In this document: positions 18,528 to 26,697 of the stretch, in pieces
How positions within the stretch are numbered: position 1 is the stretch's first letter
Layout: each line of letters opens with the position of its first letter
Assembly (NCBI GenBank): GCA_036244855.1
Contig: BQKZ01001282.1
Span: forward strand, 48,142-75,172
Length of the DNA stretch: 27,031 nt
Origin: Temnopleurus reevesii
Taxonomy: Eukaryota; Echinodermata; Echinoidea; Temnopleuroida; Temnopleuridae
Reading direction: 5' to 3'
Translations under genes and position numbers: made by a program
The notes under the pieces: model-generated
The model's input: only the letters and a program-made list of their open reading frames with translations
What the model was told of the DNA's origin: nothing
The model's database searches: none

Positions 18528-18827
18528 AAAAAAAATACCAGTGTCTGCAAAAGTAATATTTGTGGAGCAAAGTATCAGATGAACAAAATAAAAGAAAGTT
18601 GAAAAATCGGACAACTAAGTGGAAAATTACAAATGTTTAAGTGTGTTAGACAANTTGGGAGGAGGGCGCCTTAAATATTTGACTAGTTTGCGAGCTGCAG
18701 TAAAATTATTACCATAATGCAGTTTTTCAGTAGTAAATTAGAGCATGTTCATAGTTTGTTTGAATGAAATCGACCTAGAAATGGCTTAGTTATCGCAAAA
18801 TAAAAAAAAATCATGCTGCGGTCGTTC

Positions 18828-19018
18828 TTACTTATAAACATGCTTCACGTACAAAATGAACGCGAACTCACACACTGCAGACAATACCATCGATCGCACC
18901 GCCCATTTCAGGCCGACGCTCCCCCGTGCAAAGGCACTTAGCACACCGTAGGAATAATGGCTGATTGACGTGTTGACGTAAAATACACAGAATACGAGCA
19001 AAATGTACTCGTAATATC
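18828..19018 (-). CDS. Unidentified membrane-protein exon-like ORF, minus strand
   Basis: The minus-strand frame is open from an acceptor-like TGTGTAG to a stop at 18828 (63 codons). The local base composition is markedly more GC-rich than the neighbours, with G/C at many third positions, which suggests coding selection. The product has two hydrophobic stretches (YILLVFCVFYV and VLSAVCEFAFILYV) around a polar SAFARGSVGLKW loop, compatible with two helices of a multi-pass membrane protein. I cannot name the family. A GTAAGA at the end could be a donor instead of the stop. It is antisense to the proposed TLR intron and may be an internal or last exon of another gene, or a transposon or pseudogene fragment. 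Confidence 0.3.
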
Positions 19019-19520
19019 CTACACAGATATATTTAGGCATGTAAAGCAACTTGTGAATACATCAGCTCGTTTAACATCACTTTCTGCATCCCGGTCATTA
19101 CGAATCTATACCTTTAAATTCATATTAACGTTAAAAAATGCTACCTTTTCCTCTGAAATATGATTTCCTCAAATCCTAACTTAAGGATTTCTTCATGAGA
19201 AATATGTAGATCCCCTATTTACATAAAGACAAATTTATTTTTTTGTAGAAATTATGAATTTTGCTTCCTAGATAGGCCTATAAAGAAAATTTTCGTTAGC
19301 AGTGCAGCCATGATGTCATGTCTACATCATGTCTACCATTTTTCACTGATTTGCTCCCTTTATTAGATCTTTAAAATTCATAACTTTTTTTATTGCCCGT
19401 CCAATCTTCTTATAAACTATGTTCTGTTCACCAAATGCTCCTCTTTCTGGTAGAATGTCCTTTCGCGATATACTCTTCTTTTCAGGATTCGAATTTCGAC
19501 ATGTCTTTTCAAAGTTCAAA
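19019..19520. other. Unassigned spacer with possible fold-back remnant
   Basis: Around 19370-19410, AATTCATAACTTTTTTTATT and GCCCGTCCAATCTTC resemble the right arm of fold-back family A, much decayed. Nothing else recognised. Confidence 0.3.
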
Positions 19521-19524
19521 TACA

Positions 19525-19987
19525 TTTATTAAATTTCATTAAAATACAGCACATAAACAGTATAAGTAAAATAAAATACATATATACAATCAACAAGACA
19601 GCAAATTGAGGAAGAAAGTAGTAGGAGATGAAAGATAAGGGGACAACATATACAGTACGTAAATAGCATATTAATGAAAATGAAATGGAAACTGCTGTAA
19701 AACCAATGTGGTTCTGTCGGGGCAGCCCCAGCTATTCTGCAGATTAAAATTTGTACTGAAAAATTAATGTGTAATTTATGAAAGGGATGTTGATTAATCA
19801 AAATGAGTTAAAAAATATTGTTTGAGTTTGGATTTAAAAGAATTAAAAGAGAAAGCCTGTTATATATCCGGTGAAAGAGAGTCCCATATATTTGGATCTC
19901 TATATCTAAATGAGAAGGAGGATGAGGCGTTTTTACGTACTTCAATATAATAATTGTCAGGGTTTCTAGTGTTGTAACTATGTACTA
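19525..19987 (-). pseudogene. Antisense LINE fragment (ORF2 C-terminus and 3' UTR) next to the truncated TLR
   Basis: Read on the minus strand from about 19987 to 19794, the frame gives SYNTRNPDNYY, RKNASSSFSFRYRDPNIWDS, an in-frame TAA, then SFKSKLKQYF. This is the typical C-terminus of CR1-like non-LTR elements. The 3' UTR extends to about 19525. The SYNTR end lies only about 35 nt from the TLR start codon. Confidence 0.75.
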
Positions 19988-20021
19988 ATGTCTTACATTT
20001 GATGATTGATTACAGAGCACA

Positions 20022-20346
20022 ATGACGGGAAAGTGGAGATTGAGCCTAGTTTTCTTTATCCTTTTGGCATTGAAATATCCCACCGTAAATGTTCTCGCTC
20101 GACGAAAGTTCTCGACGGAACCATGCCACTTGGATCTAGATAAGAGAAGCGCCCTCTGCAGCCGCTTACACCTTACATCAGTTCCCGCCAACCTGCCCAC
20201 AGACATCGAAGTACTCCAGCTTGATGTGAATTTATTAACCAGATTGCACAACGACTCGTTCAAGCACTATCCATCGTTGCGCAAAATCGTTCTAAGCGAG
20301 AACAATATCTCGCGGATAGATCCAAGCACCTTTTCAAATCTCAAAA
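20022..20346 (+). pseudogene. Truncated Toll-like receptor copy
   Basis: This encodes the first 108 residues of a TLR: signal peptide (LVFFILLALKY core), short cysteine N-cap (C35, C46) and the first leucine-rich repeats. It ends at an undetermined base (N, 20347), after which the sequence is unrelated. It matches 20961-21285 with about ten nucleotide differences in 325, seven of them amino-acid changing. Upstream flanks match too. Either a partial tandem duplication or an assembly junction between two TLR genes or haplotypes. The frame reads on to a TGA at 20406, but those residues are not TLR-like. Confidence 0.8.
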
Positions 20347-20347
20347 A
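20347..20347. other. Undetermined base at a duplication breakpoint
   Basis: A single N exactly where the TLR homology ends. Other single Ns are at 2301 (edge of an inverted-repeat arm) and 18654. They may be gap placeholders. Confidence 0.8.
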
Positions 20348-20408
20348 NCGCCTCAGTCAACATCGACCCGCAATATTGACCCTTAATACTGATCCTCTTT
20401 GTTCGTGA

Positions 20409-20837
20409 AATAGTGCCACCTGATTGGTCAGCCACTGTCACCTCGCTCGCTCGCCATTGGTTAAGACGTGTTCATTTTCTAGTCTGCTATTTATAAACTT
20501 TATTCAAAACATCGATGTATTAATGTTTTTTTTCCTTCCGAATCTTGTAAGGATGAACGGAATAAAAAACAGTAATAAATTAAATCTATTACGAATGAAA
20601 TAGAGTTCCTAAAGGTAAAATAGGAACAAAATCAGCATTCATTTCCGATCACGTATAGAGAATGGGGTCTGCATTCTGCACTAGTTTCAAATCGGGAGGG
20701 TTCAACGTCGTACCCTTCGGGTACAACGTACAATTTTGAACCTCATAGGGTATAATGAGGATGCCGACGGGATGCCGGGGTTCAAATTAGTGACTTTGCG
20801 TGATTTTGAACCCTAACTGTACCCTAATTTTTTAGTG
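20409..20837. other. Spacer between TLR copies, with hairpin
   Basis: No gene. At 20700-20745, GGTTCAACGTCGTACCC and GGGTACAACGT...GAACC form a hairpin with a tiny loop, and two further GGTTCAAA/TTTGAACC motifs follow to 20815. Probably a small transposon remnant. Confidence 0.5.
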
Positions 20838-20945
20838 TGTATATCTAAATGAGAAGGAGGATGAGGCGTTTTTACATACTTCAATATAATAATTGTCAGG
20901 GTTTCTAGTGTTGTAACTATGTACTAATGTCTTACATTTGATGAT
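20838..20945 (-). pseudogene. Duplicated antisense LINE fragment before the complete TLR
   Basis: The same LINE segment as 19902-20010 (SYNTRNPDNYYIEVCKN-like region on the minus strand), beginning abruptly at TATATCTAAATGAG. It was carried along in the TLR duplication. Confidence 0.75.
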
Positions 20946-20960
20946 TTATTACAGAGCACA

Positions 20961-23600
20961 ATGACGGGAAAGTGGAGATGGGGCCTAGTTTTCTTCATCC
21001 TTTTGGCGTTGAAATATCACACCATAAATGTTCTCGCTCGACGAAAGTTCTCGACGGAACCATGCAACTTGGATCTAGATAAGAGAAGAGCCCTCTGCAG
21101 CCGCTTACACCTCACATCAGTTCCCGCCAACCTGCCCACATACATCGAAGTACTCCAGCTTGATGTGAATTTATTAACCAGATTGCACAACGACTCGTTC
21201 AAGCACTATCCATCGTTGCGCAAAATCGTTCTAAGCGAGAACAATATCTCGCGGATAGATCCAAGCACCTTTTCAAATCTCAAAAAACTGGAGTACCTTT
21301 TTTTGTCTTCCAATCCATTTTTGGTCAATCTTACGGGTGATTTGCTACAGCATTCTAAACTACGAGAATTGGGAGGAAACGGATTGGGGCTTTTGCATTT
21401 TCCAGAAAGTGGGCTATCGTGGTTTCGGGACAATGCTAAACTGTACTTGTCTGGCAACTATCTACGTCACGTTAATTGGTCGACCAAAGAAAGATTCTCA
21501 AGCGTTGATCTGGGGGGAAATCAATTTCAAGAAATCACAAGGAATGCGTTTATAATAAAAAACATAATTTTTACGCTCGACCTATCTAATAATCCTATCA
21601 CCGTTATTGATTTTGTAACTATTGCTACGCTTCGCGTTCGAGAGCTTTCAATTGGAGGCAGCAGACTAAATAAAACACAAATCCGCAATCTATTTGTAGG
21701 AGTCAACGCCTCTAGAATAATCAATTCATTATCTTTTGAAAATGCCGGTTTGAAAAGCGATTCCCTTACTTTGTTGAGATATCTACGAGGAAAGAGGCTT
21801 GATCGATTAGATTTAAGTAATAATGATATGAGAGATATTCCCAACAATTGCTTTTCTAATTTAAATGGCGTTACGGAGCTTACTCTTCGCTCGAGTCATA
21901 TTGTGTCAATTGAATCCAGTTTGTTTCATGGTATGGTGGCCCTACAAAATCTGAACTTGGAGGCCAATCAGATTACTACCATCAATAGCAATGGGATCCC
22001 TTGGAACTTGCCCATTACTGAATTACACCTTTCCCGAAATGACCTTGAAGAAGTCAACCAATCTTCATTCAAAGGCCTCACATCTTTGCAGATACTGAAT
22101 CTGAGTGGAAACAAGCATAAGCTCACGATTTCTGTTGATGCATTCAAGCTGTGTAACTCTCTGCGGGAATTAGACTTGTCCAGGACAAGGGTCAATAATC
22201 TAGTGTCGGTGCTCTATGTTCCACAACTTGACACTTTTAAGATGGCGTCAACAACTTGTCCAGAAGAACTCATCGCACCGGGCCATCTTGGTGAGGGCAT
22301 GCCCTTACTCCAGAAACTCGAGCTACAAGAAACATCTATTGGACCTGAGTTCTTGTGGAACCCTAGCAGAAATACGTCATCATTCGATCAGTTGCGTCAT
22401 CTTTCTATGCTGGACATATCGCGAAACCTTTTTGGTGACAATTTGCCTGTTGGCGTATTTCAGAATCTGACAAACTTGTTAATTCTACGTGTTGATGAGT
22501 GTTCTCTAAATTTACTCAAAGTTGGGCTGTTCGACGATTTAGAAAACCTAAAGATGTTGAGCTTAGAAAAAAACCTATTGACGGCCTTGCCGAGCGGACT
22601 ATTTGACCATCTGGAAAAGTTAGAAAGGTTATACTTGAATGATAATCAATTAACTTCTGCATCATTCAGCTCTGATTTGTTCAAGTATTGTACTTCTCTT
22701 CAAAATCTAGCTTTTCCAAGGAATCGTGTTTCTACACTATCTCGCAGCACATTCCAACCAATCCTAACTTCGATGAAAGTAATAGAAATAGCAGATAATC
22801 CTTTGGTGTGCAACTGTGACCTCGAATGGCTTCCAAAGTGGCTGAAATCCTCTGTACAACTGCACGATTCTTTGGGCACAGTTTGCAGCGATGGTTCGGG
22901 GTCTTTGAAGCCCTTCCGTGGTGCACAACTCATAACGTTTGACCCGAGTGAAGCATGTGATCCAAACGCAACCCTCTATTCTTGTCTGGTCCTTGCAGGC
23001 GTAGCATCTGTCTTAGCGCTAAGCATTGGCTACTACCAGCGCTGGTGGATCAAATACAAGTTGTTCCTCATCAAGATTTGTTTCATTGGATACGAAGAGA
23101 TACGCGACGGTGCCGAGCGACGGACCTTCCGATACGATCTCGCTATCATGCTGGACGATGTCGATGATGAATGGGTCAATGATCACCTGAGGCCTGCTCT
23201 AGCGGAAAGACTACCTGACTATAATCGCATCGTGTGCGGTGATGGCCAGCTTATGCTTGGTATGTATTACCTAGACGCTGTTCACTATGCCGTCGAGAAC
23301 AGCTTCAAGACTATCTTCATCATCAGTCGCGCTGCCTTGCAGGACCAGTGGTATATGATGAAGTTTCGTACGGCTCTTGACCACGTCAATGATGTCGTGA
23401 TTGAGAAGATGGTGTTGGTGTTCATAGAGGACATCGATGACGAGGAACTCCCTTTCCTCATCAGGTTATTTCTCAGTGACCATCGTCCTTACCTAGTTTG
23501 GCCAGACGATGAGAGAGGACAGGTGTTCTTTTGGGACGAGCTGGTGAAGAATCTGACGGTCAATCTTAGAGTGAACCATCTTGTGCCTCCTAACAACTGA
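20961..23600 (+). CDS. Toll-like receptor (LRR-TM-TIR), complete single coding exon
   Basis: An 879-residue type I receptor for microbial ligands, signalling through a cytoplasmic TIR domain. Signal peptide about 1-26, then a short cysteine N-cap (C35, C46). A long LRR solenoid follows (xxLxxLxLxxN pattern) to a C-terminal cap with CNC at 617-619. A transmembrane helix spans about 674-694, and the TIR domain about 721-868. TIR box 1 is YDLAIML (Y725). Box 2 reads GDGQLMLGM (760-768) where mammalian TLRs have RDxxPG, so the BB-loop proline-glycine is absent. Box 3 FW is kept (857-858). The intronless CDS, TIR style and single LRRCT match the sea urchin TLR expansion. The start is supported by the signal peptide, by conservation of the same ATG in the truncated copy, and by an acceptor TTACAG 6 nt upstream. 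No frame damage is seen. The exact subfamily is not assigned. Confidence 0.93.
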   Translation: MTGKWRWGLVFFILLALKYHTINVLARRKFSTEPCNLDLDKRRALCSRLHLTSVPANLPTYIEVLQLDVNLLTRLHNDSFKHYPSLRKIVLSENNISRIDPSTFSNLKKLEYLFLSSNPFLVNLTGDLLQHSKLRELGGNGLGLLHFPESGLSWFRDNAKLYLSGNYLRHVNWSTKERFSSVDLGGNQFQEITRNAFIIKNIIFTLDLSNNPITVIDFVTIATLRVRELSIGGSRLNKTQIRNLFVGVNASRIINSLSFENAGLKSDSLTLLRYLRGKRLDRLDLSNNDMRDIPNNCFSNLNGVTELTLRSSHIVSIESSLFHGMVALQNLNLEANQITTINSNGIPWNLPITELHLSRNDLEEVNQSSFKGLTSLQILNLSGNKHKLTISVDAFKLCNSLRELDLSRTRVNNLVSVLYVPQLDTFKMASTTCPEELIAPGHLGEGMPLLQKLELQETSIGPEFLWNPSRNTSSFDQLRHLSMLDISRNLFGDNLPVGVFQNLTNLLILRVDECSLNLLKVGLFDDLENLKMLSLEKNLLTALPSGLFDHLEKLERLYLNDNQLTSASFSSDLFKYCTSLQNLAFPRNRVSTLSRSTFQPILTSMKVIEIADNPLVCNCDLEWLPKWLKSSVQLHDSLGTVCSDGSGSLKPFRGAQLITFDPSEACDPNATLYSCLVLAGVASVLALSIGYYQRWWIKYKLFLIKICFIGYEEIRDGAERRTFRYDLAIMLDDVDDEWVNDHLRPALAERLPDYNRIVCGDGQLMLGMYYLDAVHYAVENSFKTIFIISRAALQDQWYMMKFRTALDHVNDVVIEKMVLVFIEDIDDEELPFLIRLFLSDHRPYLVWPDDERGQVFFWDELVKNLTVNLRVNHLVPPNN

Positions 23601-23606
23601 AAATTG

Positions 23607-23841
23607 TAAAGGTGTGGTAACACTGGCCGAGCGGAGCTGTAGCGGTCCTTTAGCGGTAGGGATTTTAGTCTGCAAGGACAGACCCTAGGGCCTAAGCTTT
23701 CGGTGTGTGCATGCGCAGACCCTGTGTCACGCTCTGCGCATGCACACACCGGAAGCCTAGGGTCTGTGCTTGTAGACTAAATCACTACCGCTAAATGACC
23801 GCTACAGCTCCGCGCGCTCGGCCGGTGTGACCACACCTTAA
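23607..23841. mobile_element. 230-bp palindromic MITE in the TLR 3' UTR
   Basis: TAAAGGTGTGG at the left and CCACACCTTAA at the right. The arms pair over most of their length: GAGCTGTAGCGGTC with GACCGCTACAGCTC, TGTGTGCATGCGCAG with CTGCGCATGCACACA. It begins 6 nt after the TLR stop codon. Confidence 0.85.
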
Positions 23842-24033
23842 CATAGAGCCTCATTTCGGACTCACTCTTTGCATGAGTGACGTAAAGAGCCTTTGAACCA
23901 TGCACAATGTTTTTTTTTTTCGTTTTTAGCATAACGCCCACTGCACACCTTACGACCGTATGATCAGATTTTTTAAAGAAAATGCAATTGTAGAAGCATG
24001 TGAACGAATAGAAAATTGTTGATTGAGATCTTG

Positions 24034-24195
24034 AATACTCGATATAACTTATTTTAGAAAAATCAAGTCAAATGCAAATTCAATAGTCCTTGTAATGCTA
24101 TTCAAATCGGAACCGGCTTGCGATTGTTGTGTCCGCACAGTAGAATACATGGTGTACGGTTCTATTGTCTGTGACCCACTTAACTTACGCGCTTC
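24034..24195. mobile_element. MITE family J, copy 4
   Basis: ATACTCGATATAACTTATTT at the left, body ATTCAATAGTCCTTGTAATG and TGTCCGCACAGTAGAATACA. The right end is poorly kept. Confidence 0.6.
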
Positions 24196-25090
24196 TGATT
24201 GGTTGAAAATGGAGTTGCGTTAAATTTTGTGTTTAAACGCAACTTTTTATGCAATAAGGCCCTGATCTGACATTAAAGGAAAAAAATTAAATTAAATCGC
24301 ATTATATGACAAGCGTAAACATCCTACGTCATAATGATAATAAGTGCGCGTGTTTGTACATTTCTACTTTGACGTAGTCATGCGCGTTATAGTGCAGAAG
24401 TGTGCACTATAACGTGCACTATAACAAAATTCTTGCACTTCAATGGCAACACGTATTCTAGCCAATGTACACTAATAATTTATCGCACACGTATTTGTAT
24501 TTTTTGTAACTTATTTATTCAATCACGGTAAATGACCTGCTATCAGCTAGAAACTGATTTTCAGCAAGGCCGTGAGCAATGAAAAAATATTCAAATAAGT
24601 ACAACAAAAAATAAAGCACGAATACATTCAACAAATACAAAAATATGGCACGTAAATGAATTTCACAATTGATGCACTTGATATAAGAATAATTGAATAT
24701 TCGTCTGTGTTGATTCTTAATGATATCCATTGCATAACTAATTACTTTTGATCATCATTAAGGTTTTGGAGGGCTCCTTTTTTTAAATCGAAAACGAAAT
24801 AAAATCCTAATTAATTCATTTAATCGTTTTACTGTCCCATTTTGTCTAACTTGAACAGATTGTGAAGAATAATTAATGAATATCTGATGATTGCCGCAAC
24901 TTTCTGTTTCGAAGCAAAAAAATGAGGAATGGCCTGATGCAAATGATGATAAATTATTTAAATAATATTAATGATGCATTCGAGAATGAGATATCAAAAC
25001 TTATCAATATAAATGGAAGCATAGTAACAAAACTTATGCTAGTTCATTTATCGTCCAAGAGCTTTCCTCGGTAAATCTGAATAAGGTGTT
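24196..25090. other. AT-rich intergenic stretch with two small hairpins
   Basis: Hairpins: GTTGCGTTAAA...TTTAAACGCAAC near 24213-24243, and GTTATAGTGCAGAAGTGTGCACTATAAC (two arms of 10) near 24387-24415. AATAAA at 24610 could be a distal poly(A) signal for the TLR. No gene recognised; the short ORFs here look random. Confidence 0.5.
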
Positions 25091-25095
25091 CATCT

Positions 25096-25233
25096 TTAGG
25101 CCCCGGTCACATAGGGCCCCGAAAGCAACACGATTCAACACAACTCATTGTTCTGAGGCGGTTAACTGTTAACTGAACGAAGAGTCGTGTTCAATCGTGT
25201 TGCTTTCGAGGTCCTATGTGACTGGGGCGTTAG
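25096..25233. mobile_element. Palindromic MITE, TTCAACACGA family, copy 2
   Basis: CCCCGGTCACATAGG at the left pairs with CCTATGTGACTGGGG at the right. Inner arms GCAACACGATTCAACAC and GTGTTCAATCGTGTTGC pair, with a GTTAACTGTTAAC core. Confidence 0.75.
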
Positions 25234-25749
25234 AAATAACACTTACTACCGATGAAGGGGGATTGGGTATAAAAAGCATCATGCATGTACTGGGTTGTTT
25301 TTGACACTCAGAATTAAAAGCTCCCCAAAATACACTCTTAGAAAAGACGAGACGAGAAAAAAAAAATCAGCATTCAGCCAACTACTAGTTTAGTCACAGA
25401 TGACTATTATCTTATGACTATTACAACAATCATATTTGACTCGAAAGACAATTGGCTCCAGTTGAATACTCATCGTGCCATTTTACTAGTGTATTTGGAG
25501 ATCTTAAAGTGGTTGTTTTTCGTAAGGGATGGATTCCTCCATGAAATTAAACGGTGGTCTCGTTGCATGCACAAGAGGGCGTTTGTGCTCGAGTAATTAA
25601 TTACTAATCGCCATTACCAATACTGAGAATGGCAAAGAAAGTAGCTGTAAATAAAAACAAATCCTCCTGCACAAATTCCTGCAGTTTCAGTTCGGCATAT
25701 CAATCAACGCGCGGAATGCGTCACTATTCGAAAGTGCGTACTTTTGAAA
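25234..25749. other. Unassigned intergenic stretch
   Basis: A 60-codon ORF at 25414 lacks any recognisable domain and is probably chance. No repeat seen. Confidence 0.4.
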
Positions 25750-25914
25750 CCTGGGCCTCGTAACATGAAGGTTTGCGATTAATTGCTAATCCGATAGCGA
25801 TTGATATCAATCGCAAGTCTATGGTAAATCATGTACTAAAGTTTGCAATTGATCGCAAAATTAAATAGCGATTAATCGCAAACCTTTATGTTACGGAGCC
25901 CTGGTATAAAATTG
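25750..25914. mobile_element. MITE with CGTAACAT ends
   Basis: GGGCCTCGTAACATGAAGG and AACCTTTATGTTACGGAGCC are inverted ends; GGTTTGCGATTAATTGC pairs with GCGATTAATCGCAAACC. About 160 bp. Confidence 0.75.
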
Positions 25915-25972
25915 AGCTAAAATTTAAAGGAAATACAAAGAATTTTTCAACCTATTTACAACACATAACACA

Positions 25973-26108
25973 TAAAGCCCGGGTCATACAGAGCCCCGGA
26001 AGCAACACGATTCAACACGACTCTTTGTTCGCAGGCAGCTAACTGTGAAGTAAACAAAGAGTCGTTGAATCGTGTTGCTTCCGGGCTTTTGTGTGGCCGG
26101 GGCGTTAA
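25973..26108. mobile_element. Palindromic MITE, TTCAACACGA family, copy 3
   Basis: CGGAAGCAACACGATTCAAC pairs with GTTGAATCGTGTTGCTTCCG, giving a nearly perfect stem. The terminal TTAA is shared with the start of the fold-back element that follows. Confidence 0.75.
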
Positions 26109-26685
26109 ATGGGAACGAACCCCTGAAATTGTCATATTCTCATCGAATGAAGAAAGATAAGATGTACGAAAGGTGAAAATTTGAGCAAATTCGGACTATC
26201 CGTTCAAAGGTTATGAATTTTGAGATTAGCATAGACATGACGATCACTGCTGCTAATGGAGGTCCGTGCGATCTGCAGCAATGACAGAATATGTGACGTC
26301 GTGTCGGACAAACCCTCGTTCACATTATTACAAATGGATTGGGGTAAAATTTAGAGTGAGATTTAAACATGATTCTCATCAAAAATGCACGCAGAATCGA
26401 TTAATGAAAACTATACTTAAGTGGAAATGCAACGTTTTGTTGACTTTTCCGAAAAAAAAGAAAATGTCAAACTTTGTTTAAATAGTGAATGAGGAGTTGC
26501 CCGTAATGACGTCACAGATTCGCAAGGATCCATATTAGAGGCAGGGATCGTCATAACTTTGTGATTTTTACAACTCGCAATTTTTGAACTGGTTGTCCGA
26601 TTTCGTTCAAACTTTCAGTTTGTTCATTTCCTTTTTTCATCATTCATTGAGAGCACGATAATTCCAGAGGTTGATCCCCTTTGAT
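26105..26685. mobile_element. Fold-back element A, copy 5
   Basis: Complete: left TTAAATGGGAACGAACC, right GAGGTTGATCCCCTTTGATAA, arms of about 190 bp. TGACGTCA at 26507-26514. It abuts the TTCAACACGA MITE at 25973-26108. Confidence 0.7.
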
Positions 26686-26697
26686 AACATGATTGTT

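Noticed and set aside
18203..18582. ORFs at 18.2-18.6 kb on both strands
   Set aside because: They lie within the arms of fold-back element A; similar residues appear in the other arm in inverse.
26266..26481. 71-codon plus-strand ORF
   Set aside because: Internal part of fold-back copy 5, without conservation of frame in the other copies.
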